Assembly (NCBI GenBank): GCA_942486035.1
Contig: CALNXK010000022.1
Coordinates: forward strand, 1-64,000
Length of the DNA: 64,000 bases
DNA from: Porites lobata
Taxonomy: Eukaryota > Cnidaria > Anthozoa > Scleractinia > Poritidae
Direction of reading: 5' to 3'
Positions 10,530-20,505 of this stretch are shown here, one piece after another (position 1 is the first letter of the stretch; every line of letters begins with the position of its first letter). Under the pieces are notes generated by a model. The model worked only from the letters and a program-made list of their open reading frames with translations. It made no database searches and had not been told where the DNA came from. The position numbers were made by a program, and so were the translations under genes.

Positions 10530-12272
10530 CTCCACCACAAGACTCAGTAAAGGTATATTAGAGAGATTTCTACAGCCATGTTTTAGCAAATCCAAAATGA
10601 AATGAAGCTGCTTACCCCTTTTCAATGTGGCTCACGTAAGGGTCATTCGAGTGAATCTGGTGTTATCTCTTTCACCGACAATATTCGCCGAAATATCGAT
10701 CAGGGGTGTTTGAAAGGAGCGGTATTTATAAACCTGAGGAAAGCGTTTGACATTGTCGATCATAAGTTTCTCTTGGAGAAGCTGCGAGGATATGGCCTGG
10801 AAGGTGTTGAGTTAGGGAAAGTTCATTTAATATGACAAGGGGGGGGGGATGAAGATATTGAGGGGGGGCTCCGAAAATTTTTAGACACCCGAAGGGGGGG
10901 CTCTGAAAAAATTGTTGCGCTAGGAGGGGAGGGCTCCGAAAATTTGTATACTTCAAAACCAACACATGACATCATCATACAGATCGGATGGTTTTCAACT
11001 CAACAATTTAATGACCTGTGCAACTCAGCTATATCACGTGGTTTACAGATATAACAAATGTAGTCTCAGTAATTATTACACTCTTGTTCATCCCAAAAAT
11101 GCTTTAGAAAATTGTATCACAACTGTATCTCAAGTTTGTCATAGTATGAACCATTGAAGACAATAACGGTAAATATATTTAATACAGTCTAGCGATCTTT
11201 TTCAGGGGAGCAAAGGAATTGAAGGAGGAGGGGGGGCTCTGAAATTTTTTCGACTACCAAGGAGGGGGCTCCTAAAAATTGAACCGCTAGCGAGGGGGCT
11301 GCTAAAATTTCAAGCTTCGAGTTTCAATATCTTCATCCCCCCCCCACTTGTCATATTAAATGAACTTTCCCTTAGTCTAGTTTAAAGACTACCTCAGTAA
11401 CACTGGTCCAGTGGGGTACCAGTCCTTTTTCTCAGGTCCCTGTGCGTTACTCTCTGGTGTGCCCCAGGGCCCTATTTTGGGTCTACTTTTGTTTGTTTTA
11501 TTTATTAACGATGTTCCACATGCAGTTTCTCACTGCAGTGTCCTGTTATACGCTGATGACGCAGTCATTTTCTCTGATAAAAAAGATGCCATGGTGATCG
11601 AGAAGGAATGAGGAACTTAAACAACTGGGAAACATAAAAACTTTCTGTTTTTAAATAAGCATAAGACCGAAGTTGTGATATTTGGAACGGACGCCAAGAT
11701 CTCTCAAGTTTTCAGCTTTAAGGTTTACATAGGAAATTATGAAATAACTAGGGTCAGTGAATCGTTAAGTACGTGGGCGTTGTTCTAAAAGAAAATTTAT
11801 CTTGGAAGGCACATGTTAAGTATCTTATCGCTAAAGGAGATAAAAGAGCTGGAATGTTGGGACGACTCCGGAAGAACTTGACAGAAGGTGCGGCCAACAT
11901 TCTGTATAAGTCGGTTATAGTTCCGATTTTCGATTACTGTGATGGTATTTGGTTCTGCTTTAACAAGCGCGACGCGCGTAAGCAGACTGTCTTGAACGCC
12001 TCCAACGTAGAGCAGCCAAAATTTTATCTATGTCCAGTTCAAGTAACATTGCTATGCATATTTTAAAATGGGTACCTCTAGAGACCCACAGATATAAATA
12101 TGTCTGTAAGTTAGTTAAGAAATGCCTAGCTAATAACGTCCCTCAGTTCCTTTGTAATTATTTCACCTTTCACCGGGATGTCATTCCCGGGATTACACGT
12201 CAGAGTAACTGTCCTTGTATCCAGCAAGTCAGGACTGAAGCCGCCAAGATAACCTTCTGGCTGGAGAAGTAA
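10530..12272 (+). mobile_element. LINE reverse transcriptase remnant, CR1/L2-type, with stops, frameshifts and a nested element
   Basis: RT motifs in order: GILERF, FQCGSRKGHSSES, GAVFINLRKAFDIVDHKFLL, GVPQGPILGLLLFVLFINDV, the catalytic LLYADDAV, then GVVLKENLSWKAHV and the C-terminal tail up to 12272. The frame is broken by a 557-bp inserted element at 10815-11371. Removing that element and one TTA gives the continuous frame VEL-V-stop-FKDYLSN, with a TAG where Trp is usual. Further frame changes occur near 11610-11770 and 12030. This is a dead, 5'-truncated LINE copy lying between two membrane-protein genes. Confidence 0.85.
10815..11371. mobile_element. PIF/Harbinger-like MITE inside the LINE remnant
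   Basis: The terminal inverted repeat starts GGGAAAGTTCATTTAATATG and ends with its complement (GACTTTCCC type, at 11346-11371). It is flanked on both sides by TTA (10812-10814 and 11372-11374). A 3-bp TTA/TAA target duplication is characteristic of PIF/Harbinger transposons. Inside each end there is a run of G or C (GGGGGGGGG and CCCCCCCCCC). There is no transposase. Its removal restores the RT frame across the junction. Confidence 0.8.
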
Positions 12273-12594
12273 TTTATAATAAATTTTTAAATAAGTAAAT
12301 TTTTAAACTAGATCCTTTTATGTCGGCAACGCAATTTTCTCTTTGTTTTTCGTATATTTTTATTCTTATTGATTGTAAGAGGTTTTAGAAACATCCGAGT
12401 TTAGTCCTTTTTATATTTTTATCAATTAGGTTAAGTTTTTTTTTTGTGATAATTTTAGGCTGTTAATATAGTCCTTTTGTATTGTAAATAATTTATTTTT
12501 CAGGGCTCCTGTTGATAACAGAATATCCTGTCACTCTGATGGGATTCCCCTGATTAAACAAAGGCGTTATTTGCAACGCGCAGTTCGCCAAAGT
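12273..12594. other. Short spacer after the LINE, no gene
   Basis: T-rich sequence following the LINE C-terminus. The segment GCGCAGTTCGCCAAAG at 12579-12594 is the left edge of a duplicated block also found at 22464. Confidence 0.4.
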
Positions 12595-12995
12595 CAGGCG
12601 CACCCAACGCGTCAATTTTCGGAAAATATCTGTTCGGAAAACGATTTGAGATCTAGTATTTTCGGAACATTTGTTGTAAAAGTTTTTGCTTGCCTGTTTC
12701 TCCTAGGATTTTCGAACATCTAAAAAATGGTATAATTGCCTACTTTTAACGGATTTTTACCCTAAAAAGGTCAACTAGAATTTTCGGGAGCCTTTTTGCT
12801 CTTTGAACTTTTCGAAAAGGTAAGTTTTGATCCCTATAATTTTTGGATCACTAGACTTTCAGCTAGGAAATGCGAACAGATGAAACGTTTTTAGGGGATA
12901 AAAATATGCCTATGTCTACCGTTTAAATACCAAAATACGTTTTAAGAATGCTATGTTTAAGTGGTTTTGAACTGTGTTCTCGTTGGGTGCCCCTG
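12595..12995. mobile_element. MITE with CAGG[C/G]GCACCCAACG ends and 6-bp target duplication
   Basis: The left end is CAGGCGCACCCAACG and the right end is CGTTGGGTGCCCCTG, a 15-bp inverted repeat with one mismatch. CAAAGT flanks both sides (12589-12594 and 12996-13001). The homologous block at 22464-22830 reads straight through this point without the element, giving the empty site. There is no coding, and superfamily is not assigned. Confidence 0.85.
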
Positions 12996-13001
12996 CAAAG
13001 T

Positions 13002-13345
13002 GAATTCGTAATGTCCAATCCCTTGCTGATTACTTGTCTTAGTTCTGCGGCACAACAGTATGTCCAGCTGATTTTTGCTGTCGTTTCAACTGTAAACTAT
13101 CCGAAGTGATATAACCCCCGTAGCATTTCTAGCATGTTTTTTACTCAGAAGCGCTCGTGATCCGAAGAAGGGACGGGTCCTGGAAACGAGAAGCCTAACT
13201 CGAGCTTCTCGCAGGTTGATCATGAGTTAGGGCTGCGTTCTCACCTGACGCCGAACGCAATATGACCTGTCACTACCCGGATCTGGTTGATCTGATTGGT
13301 TGAAGCAATTTTCCCCCGCGGCACCAATCAAAGAGCGTTATCAGT
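13002..13345. repeat. Duplicated block, copy A
   Basis: About 340 bp align with 22485-22835 (shared text includes CAGTATGTCCAGCTGATTTT, GAAACGAGAAGCCTAACTCG, and GGTTGATCTGATTGGTTGAA). Copy A lies just downstream of the 13 kb gene; copy B lies just upstream of the 23 kb fragment. It is either an interspersed repeat or a footprint of the segmental duplications that built the array. Confidence 0.75.
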
Positions 13346-13462
13346 ATTATTAAGCTAAGCCTCCGTCTTATACAAGGAAAAATGAAGAGATTTCGGCATC
13401 TTCTCCATTTCGATCCACGTCCAAGGTCCTATAGTTTCCTCCCGACTTTCTTAAGAGGCACG

Positions 13463-15055
13463 TCAAGTTTCCTCAGATCTACCCGCTAGTCCCCGAAGGT
13501 TTCCGCTGATATATACAGCTAGCGGCACCACATTAACACCCGCCAACAAAAAGTGTCTTTTCCATCTTCTTCGCCAAACAGCCATGACCGCCAAATTCTG
13601 ATAACGAGTCTCGATTGCTAAAGAAACACTAGTGAAAAACCATTCAGTCACTAGCTGAACTGAAGTGCACTTGGCAAATGACTGTAGTGCGCCCAAAAGG
13701 GAATTATCATGCAGGCAAAAAAACTTGTACAAGTAAATGAACCCATTAACAGACACTATAGCAGTCGATTCAGACAACATACTCATGATAGCAATATCAG
13801 CCATGAGTCTCTCACGGCGAGGAGTACGGAAACTTCCCCAAGGAGCTGATTTTCTTTTCCACAACACATGACAAATGTGATCAATGAAAACCATTGTACT
13901 TCGTTCTATAACTTCTGCAGCGCCGTGAATGATTCCTATCACAGCAATGTACTGAAGACCTTGAAGTTCTGCCTGCAAAACTCGAAACAAAACCGCTGAA
14001 CCATAATACAACGGCACAAGCAATGCATAAGAATATCCCGGATGAGTAATGTTATATAACCGCTGAACGCAGATTCGTGAGATAATCTTCACAAGCACTC
14101 CAAAGAGTGGCGCAAAGAGTGCAGTTAAAAATTTACCTTCTTTGTCTTGCGCAATGTATACTGGGTAAATAAATCTATAAGACATCTGGCCTGCGATGAA
14201 GAAAAGACAGCTTGGTACTGCTATTTGGAAGAAAAAAGCCACCATCTGTTTCTTTGAACTGTTGCTACAGCAATGTCTCGTCAGCAGAAAATGCTGGAAA
14301 CACAAGCTGCTGATAAAAAATACATAGAGTGGAAACCATGTTGAAACACTGGGAACTTTGTAATGAGATCTGCTTAAGGCTTCTATAGCACCTCGATAAA
14401 ATCCATTCAAACAAAAAAACACGAAACAAACCAGCAGAAGCTTTCTTTTCACCCCCACTAACTGATACGGGCGAAAAAGAAAAAGTAAAACAGTAAAGGG
14501 CCAAATATACAGAAAAGCAGTGGCGATTAGCCAAGAACCGGTAATGATCCACGGTGTTTGAGATGAATTTGTCATATTTGCTCGCAAAGAGCAACCAGTG
14601 CGGTATAAAGTTTTGAGATATAGGGGACCAGAACAGATTAACGTGAATTGTGTACCAAGAAAGGTGGCAGCGAGAAGAGAGATCAAAGCTCCAATGTACA
14701 TTGATTTTCCAACCGTATTTAGAGCGGGTGGCCTCAGGTGTTTCCAAGCCATTGCCCTGTCATCTTCTTGATGTCCATCTGTTTCTTCATCTGGTGAGCA
14801 CGCATTGACAACCTGGATATTAAGACTGTTAGACGGTAGATAATCCCATGTGGTAGCTTCTCTGTCACTGTATTCTTGGTAAATAAGTTCATCAACAGGT
14901 TGATAATACCACTCTCGACCTGTGCTTTCTAAAGGATCGTAGCCAAAAGCTTCTACGGTGAAATCAGCTTCCTCTGGATTGTAATGTTCTGTTACGCTCC
15001 GGGTAAACCTGAACAAGATGTCGCCAAATACCTCTGCCAAGATTCTGATACCCAT
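13463..15055 (-). CDS. Multi-pass membrane protein, array copy 2 (unknown family)
   Basis: Intronless 530-codon frame starting MGIRILAEVFGD at 15053-15055, preceded by AAA as in the other copies. The soluble N-terminus has HYNPEEADFTVEAFGYDPL and YQEYSDREATTWDYL. The first extracellular loop carries NMT and NSS sequons. About ten transmembrane segments follow. The blocks ITHPGYSY, IIHGAAEVIERSTMV and SAPWGSFRTPRRERL are preserved. The middle (roughly residues 135-330) is the most divergent of the three intact copies. The 5' flank is also different: I see no copy of the TATA cassette here, and a cluster of TGAGTCA sites lies about 630 bp upstream. No family is recognised and no function is claimed. 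Confidence 0.85.
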   Translation of the reverse strand: MGIRILAEVFGDILFRFTRSVTEHYNPEEADFTVEAFGYDPLESTGREWYYQPVDELIYQEYSDREATTWDYLPSNSLNIQVVNACSPDEETDGHQEDDRAMAWKHLRPPALNTVGKSMYIGALISLLAATFLGTQFTLICSGPLYLKTLYRTGCSLRANMTNSSQTPWIITGSWLIATAFLYIWPFTVLLFLFRPYQLVGVKRKLLLVCFVFFCLNGFYRGAIEALSRSHYKVPSVSTWFPLYVFFISSLCFQHFLLTRHCCSNSSKKQMVAFFFQIAVPSCLFFIAGQMSYRFIYPVYIAQDKEGKFLTALFAPLFGVLVKIISRICVQRLYNITHPGYSYALLVPLYYGSAVLFRVLQAELQGLQYIAVIGIIHGAAEVIERSTMVFIDHICHVLWKRKSAPWGSFRTPRRERLMADIAIMSMLSESTAIVSVNGFIYLYKFFCLHDNSLLGALQSFAKCTSVQLVTEWFFTSVSLAIETRYQNLAVMAVWRRRWKRHFLLAGVNVVPLAVYISGNLRGLAGRSEET

Positions 15056-15686
15056 TTTACTGAAAGAGTAAACTTTGAACTTAAATTTTCTTCTGATATC
15101 GGATAAGTGTTCTTCACTTGATTAGTGGCGAACAGTTTTCAACAGCCTTTGATAAACTCTGGCGCACTTTTCAGTTTCTTAAAGCACTGAAACTAACAGA
15201 AACTAGAAAGGGTACGAAACTACAGAGTACACTGTTTCATCTAATAAGAATAAAACTCGACGCATTGCTTTTAAGATATCCCAAGGCTTGGTTCGCATGC
15301 ATCATCTCTTTTTAATGTGATGAAAAAAAGAGGAAAACAGAAAGCTAACTAATCGAAACTAAGGTATGAAACTACAGGTATCATCAGCGGGCCAACATAA
15401 CTTCTCAAAACCGCAAAAAACAGGAACGGAAGCCGCAATTAATAATATTAAAGACCACACGAAGAATTCCTGCTGGTAGAGCATTTTTCGTAAAACTCCT
15501 CACCCTATATCTCACCCAGTTGGGTTTTTAATTAAATCTTTACACAATTTTAGTTCCAAAGGTGTCAAAGCTACGTTAAGGCCTATATAATAGCTTCTAA
15601 AAGGGGTATTAAACTAAGTAGCGGAACTGAACTAAATGATCATTCGCATAAAGAACAAAACAAACTGGTCGAGTGTAAAGTATTAA
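15056..15686. other. 5' flank of membrane-protein copy 2
   Basis: The first ~110 bp upstream of the start (text TCCGATATCAGAAG on the minus strand) reappear on the plus strand at 23075-23160, where they are fused to a different promoter. The remaining sequence shows no gene. Confidence 0.5.
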
Positions 15687-15750
15687 TGAGTCAAATGAGT
15701 CAGTGAGTCATGAGTCATGACCAGTGATGACTCAATGAGTCAATGAGTCA
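15687..15750. promoter_or_regulatory. Cluster of AP-1-type TGAGTCA sites
   Basis: Seven TGA[G/C]TCA heptamers occur within 64 bp, in a short tandem-like array with unit ATGAGTCA. TGAGTCA is the classical bZIP (Fos/Jun) site. The cluster lies about 630 bp upstream of copy 2 on its 5' side. It may be a regulatory array or simply a microsatellite that happens to spell the site. Confidence 0.5.
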
Positions 15751-16433
15751 GGTCTGAAAAAATAAAAGTTTCGGTAGGAACAATAAAATTAAGCATTACT
15801 TTTACTTATTTTGTCTACTTGCTTCACCGCTGCCTGCACAAGGCCTATTTCTGACATGAAATCTCGACCTCGACCTGGGCTGTTTGTTAGCAGTATCCCA
15901 TGTATCCTTGCTCGTGAAGAACCACCATCCACGTGCTAACAAGTTTTGACGTCATCACATCCTCAGAGACCCAGCTAAAACTCTACTGCCATTGCTTGAA
16001 AAGCTTTCGTCGCGCCGTCACTCTCTACCCAGGTACTGACTGCTCCTAATGGAATGTCCGTTTAACAGGACAAATACGCAAGCAAAAATCATCCAATTTT
16101 GGCTAGTAAATTTGAGTGAAAACCTTGTTTCCCCACCCTACAGTAGTTTCTTTATAAATTTACATTTTTCAACAGGAAAATAAGAGCAGAGTACGAAAAC
16201 TACAAATCCCGAGAGAAAAAGGGAAAAAAACCAAAATTGTGTTTTTTGGGCATGCTGGCACTAGCTGCCTAGGCAGTGGATGAGGAGACACCTTACGAGC
16301 AGCTGCTACAGTGCTGAAGGCAATTCCATCGCATTCGCACCAGGCGTAGCTAGGCTAGCGTAGTTATGGACTTGCAAATAGCGATCTTGAGATAGTTTGG
16401 CTCGGCCTGTTGTCTAAGGTTAAGTACACACTA
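15751..16433. other. Intergenic, no gene recognised
   Basis: No supported reading frame or clear repeat ends were seen. Confidence 0.35.
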
Positions 16434-16609
16434 GACTGCAAAACAGTCCGTATTTTTGCGTATTCAAGTACGCGCGAGCAGTCACACATCTCGCCTCACA
16501 CGCCCTACGGCCGTGTGAGGCTCGCACGCTTCGCGCGTGTAAAACTTTTACCCCACGCTTTACCGATTTCTTCACTGATTTTGAGAAAAAAACCGACTGT
16601 TTTGCAGTC
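16434..16609. mobile_element. Mariner/pogo-type MITE
   Basis: Left end GACTGCAAAACAGTC, right end GACTGTTTTGCAGTC, with TA on both sides (16432-16433 and 16610-16611). The element is 176 bp and non-coding. Inside it has a GC-rich hairpin (CTCACACGCCCTACGGCCGTGTGAG). TA target duplication points to the Tc1/mariner/pogo group. Confidence 0.8.
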
Positions 16610-17256
16610 TATGTACACACCGAATACCGGATAGCAGTTTTCGTGGCGCCAGGAGAAGCTATCCGTTAGAGCACAAACAGCAACTGACCGGGGAGGCACA
16701 AGTTGTTCACACATGTCGAACATTGTGGGCGCGGTTGGCCGAGAGGCTTTGGTGCACTAAATCCCAGTCCCCACTTCTGAATATTTATTTCCGTCTCAGT
16801 GGCTTCCAGTCCTCACTCCTCCTTATTTACTTCCGCGGAGTGGGCGGAATAGCTGCTCACACTGAACCAGTGTGAGCACCTATCCGATATGTGATGCTTC
16901 ACTTTGAGGTCGGCGTGGCGAAGCTTCGCTCCGTCACAGAAATCGCGCCCCCAAAAACGTTCTTGTGTGTAAACAGATGTCCCATCCGGTATGATTTTCG
17001 AGGCGGTGCAAAATTAAGCTATCAAGTAAAGTGTGAACATGGCCTAAAAGGGCCTTTAAAACCAGCTTCAATGAGCGAGTTTTTGGCGAAAAATCAAGGG
17101 TCAAAAACAGTTATGCTTTTTTAAATTAAAATCAAAATTTGGTTACGAACCTTATCAGCTCTAAGCTTGAACCAAAACGTCTGAAACGTGGAACGTTTAG
17201 TCACTTTATTGCGACAAAGTGTCCTTAATTACAACTCATCCAGGTTTAATAAAACT
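16610..17256. other. Intergenic 3' flank of membrane-protein copy 3
   Basis: GGTTGGCCGAGAGGC at 16732 resembles a tRNA box A, but no convincing box B follows, so it is at most a SINE scrap. From about 17135 the text (GGTTACGAACCTTAT, AAACGTGGAACGTT) is shared with the 3' flank of the broken copy near 27985. Confidence 0.4.
17205..17210 (-). terminator. Polyadenylation signal of membrane-protein copy 3
   Basis: AATAAA on the minus strand about 47 bp past the stop codon of the 17257-18837 gene. The equivalent position behind the broken 28 kb copy keeps the same hexamer (near 28060), which supports its use. Confidence 0.55.
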
Positions 17257-18837
17257 TTAAAAAAGATTAATGTTTTGTTCATTACCTAAAAGTCGCAAAA
17301 GATTTTCGCTTGTATAAAGAGTTAAGGGAACCACATTCACAATTGCCACTAAAAGGTGTCTTTTCCATCGTTTTTGCCAAACAGCCATGACCGCCAAATT
17401 CTGATAACGAGTTTCGATTGCCAAAGAAACACTAGTGAAAAACCATTCAATCACTAGCTGAAATAAAGTGCTCTTGACAGATAACTGTAATGTCCCTAAA
17501 AGAGAGTTTTCTCGCAGGCAAAGAAACTTGTACAAGAAAATAAAACCGTTAACTGACACTATAGCAGTTGATTCAGACAACATGCTCATGATAGCAATGT
17601 CAGCCATGAGTCTCTCGCGGCGAGGAGTACGGAAACTTCCCCAAGGAGCTGATTTCCTTCTCCACAGCACATAACAAATGTGATCAATTAAAACCATTGT
17701 ACTTCGTTCTATAACTTCCGCAGCACCGTGGACGATTCCTATTATAATGATGAATTGTAGATTGTCAAGATCCGCCTGCAAAACTCGAAACATTATAGCT
17801 GTTCCGTAAAACAACGGCACAAGCGTGACATAAGAATATCCCGGATGAGTAATGTTATATAACCGCTGAGCACAGATGCGTGAGAACGTCTTCAAAACGA
17901 CACCAATGATAGGCGCAAAAAGAGCGAATAAAAATTTTTCTTTGCTTTCGACGTAATATGGATAAAGAAAATAGTGAAGAATCTGTCCAAGTAGGAAAGT
18001 AAAACAGACAGGTACCATCATTTGAAGAAATAAGCAAAGTTTCTTTACTTTCATTGAACGGGGGCAAAAATGGTTCGTCACCACGTACAGTTCCAAGGAA
18101 ACGCAGATGATAAATATTGCATTTAGTGGAAACCCTGTTAAAAAGCTGGAAATGTTCACATGAGATAAAGTGAAGGCGCGAAGAGTAACGCGATAAAGTG
18201 AATCTAAACAGTAGCAAAGAAAAGAAATTAGACACAATCGTCTTTTTACCCCAATCAACTGAAATGGGCGAAAAAGAAAAAGCAAAACAGAAAAAGGCCA
18301 AGAATAGAGCAAAAAATTTTCAATTATACCATAAGTTGTTATTTGCCATTGCATTTGAGTTGATAAGGAGTTGTCCGAGTGATTATGGCAGCTTAAATAT
18401 GAACTCTTAAAACGCGCGTAAGAGAATAGGGTGTGTATTATACCCAAAAAAGTGGCAACAAGAAGCGAGATCAAAGCTCCAATGTACATTGATTTGCCAA
18501 CTGTACAGAGAGCGGATGGCCTCAGCAGTTTCCAAGCCATTGCCCTGTCATCTTCGTGATGTTCATCTGTTTCTTCATCTGGAGAGCACGCATTAATAAC
18601 TTCAATATCAAGACCGCTCGACCCGAGATAATCCCATGTGGTAGCTTCTCTGTCACTGTATTCTTGGTAAATAAGCTCATCTACTGGTTGATAATACCAT
18701 TCTCGACCAGTGCTTTCCAGAGGATCGTAGCCAAAAGCTTCGGCAGTGAATTCGGGTTCCTCTGGATTGTAATGCTCTGTTACGCCTCGTGTAAAACTGA
18801 ACAAGAATTGACCAACTACCTCTGTCAGTATACTCAT
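17257..18837 (-). CDS. Multi-pass membrane protein, array copy 3 (unknown family)
   Basis: Intronless 526-codon frame starting MSILTEVVGQ. Residues 1-110 are soluble and acidic (HYNPEEPEFTAEAFGYDPL; YQEYSDREATTWDYL; then an Asp/Glu-rich stretch). Hydrophobic segments lie at about 115-140, 168-190, 201-218, 232-254, 266-292, 302-318, 335-352, 411-438, 461-478 and 494-510. The loop at about 141-167 carries the sequon NHS. A basic loop, RRKSAPWGSFRTPRRER, lies at about 393-409, followed by MADIAIMSMLSESTAIVSVN. The variable middle is close to that of the broken 34 kb copy, which makes these two the nearest pair. No known family is recognised. Its TATA cassette is the clearest of the array. Confidence 0.85.
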   Translation of the reverse strand: MSILTEVVGQFLFSFTRGVTEHYNPEEPEFTAEAFGYDPLESTGREWYYQPVDELIYQEYSDREATTWDYLGSSGLDIEVINACSPDEETDEHHEDDRAMAWKLLRPSALCTVGKSMYIGALISLLVATFLGIIHTLFSYARFKSSYLSCHNHSDNSLSTQMQWQITTYGIIENFLLYSWPFSVLLFLFRPFQLIGVKRRLCLISFLCYCLDSLYRVTLRAFTLSHVNISSFLTGFPLNAIFIICVSLELYVVTNHFCPRSMKVKKLCLFLQMMVPVCFTFLLGQILHYFLYPYYVESKEKFLFALFAPIIGVVLKTFSRICAQRLYNITHPGYSYVTLVPLFYGTAIMFRVLQADLDNLQFIIIIGIVHGAAEVIERSTMVLIDHICYVLWRRKSAPWGSFRTPRRERLMADIAIMSMLSESTAIVSVNGFIFLYKFLCLRENSLLGTLQLSVKSTLFQLVIEWFFTSVSLAIETRYQNLAVMAVWQKRWKRHLLVAIVNVVPLTLYTSENLLRLLGNEQNINLF

Positions 18838-18918
18838 TTTAGCATTAAAGCGATCTTCAAACGGCGACTCGAATTAGTATTTCTTTGACCCGTTTAGATC
18901 AGATGTACTGAAGGACTG

Positions 18919-18953
18919 TTCTACCTTTATACCTTTGGCCAATTGACATGTTC
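18919..18953 (-). promoter_or_regulatory. Shared promoter cassette of the membrane-protein array, copy 3
   Basis: Minus strand: ACATGTCAATTGGCCA, a short spacer, TATAAAGG (18924-18931), then TAGAACA. The TATA box lies about 90 bp upstream of the start codon. The same arrangement occurs upstream of copy 1 and twice upstream of the 35 kb copy. Confidence 0.65.
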
Positions 18954-19288
18954 CGTTCTTGCTGCAGGTTTTTTGGCCGTGATATTTTTAGCTCCAGCTG
19001 ATGGGTTCCTGAAAAGTGACATTATTTGCTCACGCACCTATTCCTTCACATATTCAGTTTTGTTCTATTATTTAATTATTGTGAATATATTTTTTATGGA
19101 AGCTGTTTTCACAGGTAACCCAGTATATTATGTAGGAAAGATAAGGAGCCTATTTTCCCCGAAACTTCGAGTCCATATTAAGGACAACAACAACTCGCCA
19201 CATGGTAAGTTTCATCGATTTTTATTTCGGGATCCATTTTCTGACAAATTTCCAGACCTAAACTTCGCCCCATACGTTCTCTATATTA
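18954..19288. other. Intergenic, no gene recognised
   Basis: One 118-codon frame spans most of this stretch, but it has no recognisable domain and low-complexity hydrophobic composition. I do not call it a gene. Confidence 0.35.
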
Positions 19289-19808
19289 ACCGTAAATGAT
19301 CTAATAAGCGCCCACTCTCAAGTAAACGCCTGTTATCTAATAAACGCTCCCTCTACGCTGCTAAGGTTTTAGCCCCTGTCTAATAAACGCCCCCCGTGAA
19401 AATTGCTCCAAAATACTAGGAAATGGCAAATAGAGCAAAATCAGTCAATTTATTAATTTCATTGCTTGATTAAGATCGGTTTGTGTATTAAATCATGTTC
19501 ATGATTCAAGTTCAAAGTAAGGATAGCGCTTTGACCTTCTTGATCTCGGTGCGCGCTTGTTAAAGCACCCTCTTGATTGTAGCAAAAGAGAAGAAAATAC
19601 ATTAAAAACCTTGGAGTGCAAAAGCCGTCAGCCCACAGTCTAAATTCTGTTAACACACAAACGCTTTTGACCGAAAGCATATTGTATCCAGTTTTGTTGA
19701 GTTCGTTGAAATAAGTTACGAGAATAAACACTCTTATCTATTAAACGCGCCCTCGTGGACCCCAAAAATTTATTAAACGCCCCTGGCGTTTAATAGATGA
19801 TTTATGGT
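19289..19808. mobile_element. Inverted-repeat element with TAATAAGCGCC/GGCGTTTAATA ends
   Basis: Left CGTAAATGATCTAATAAGCG and right GGCGTTTAATAGATGATTTA are near reverse complements. Inside there are repeated TCTAATAAACGCC units near each end. No coding is present. Exact limits and target duplication were not resolved. Confidence 0.55.
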
Positions 19809-19996
19809 ACTCATGTTATATGAAACCAGTACGTGACACAAATAGTGAGCCTGGGTTACCTGTGCTGTTTCAGGCTGTAATTGTGAAAGATATTTATACA
19901 CGTGTTACTTAAAAGAAACCTCAAGCGTGGAGCGGTTTCAGTTTCATCTGACATAAATTTAGTTCCAAGTTTATACTTTCGAGTTAATAACACGTA

Positions 19997-20185
19997 CAGT
20001 GGCATGGAATCCCGATTTTTCGAACCAACTAGGGAAAAGCAGTGGTTCGAATTACTGGGAATATTTAAATATTGGGGGTAAAATTACAGTGTTCGACTGG
20101 TGAAGGGAAGTCAAGTTTGGTTCGTTCGAAAGTTTGGTTCGGGAATTTCGAAAACCTGACGGTTCAAGAAATCGTGATTGTACTG
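19997..20185. mobile_element. Pogo-like MITE
   Basis: Left CAGTGGCATGGAATCCCGAT and right ATCGTGATTGTACTG are an imperfect inverted repeat flanked by TA (19995-19996, 20186-20187). Internal GGTTCGAA motifs repeat in both halves, as in the other CAGT...CTG TA-elements here. It is non-coding. Confidence 0.65.
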
Positions 20186-20189
20186 TACC

Positions 20190-20505
20190 TAACCCGCCCG
20201 GTTACCTCAATGGGGTAAGCGCCGGTCTGCTGAGCGTGGGAGGCCGTAGGTTCAAACCTCGGCGGGACCAACACTCAGGGTCTTTAAATAACTGAGGAGA
20301 AAGTGCAGCCTTTGTAATAACATCTGCAAACGGTTTGACTTTCTAGTCTTCTCGGATAAGGACGATAAACAGTAGGCCTCGTCGGAAAAAAAAATCTGTG
20401 GGACGTTAAAGAACCCACACACTCTTCGTAATATTTCATACTCATGTACATTACTCATTCCTTCATTACTCGTAAACTGCACCTTAAGCAGTCTGGCAAA
20501 GTCCC
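20190..20505 (+). mobile_element. tRNA-derived SINE
   Basis: The head has a pol III box A-like ACCTCAATGGGGTAAGCG and box B GGTTCAAACC (near 20250). A unique-type body follows with CTCGGATAAGGACGATAAAC and GGGACGTTAAAGAACCCACA, which I recognise as the conserved body of widespread metazoan SINEs. A related body appears on the minus strand near 40100-40325. Confidence 0.7.

Noticed and set aside
10170..10625. 151-codon minus-strand frame
   Set aside because: It is antisense to the LINE remnant and has low-complexity Phe/Leu runs. It is a shadow.
16720..16765. tRNA gene (GGTTGGCCGAGAGGC)
   Set aside because: Only a box A-like stretch is present. There is no box B and no cloverleaf could be drawn.
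18943..19299. 118-codon frame as a small membrane protein
   Set aside because: It starts inside the promoter cassette of the neighbouring gene, has no homologue that I recognise, and lacks conservation near other array members.
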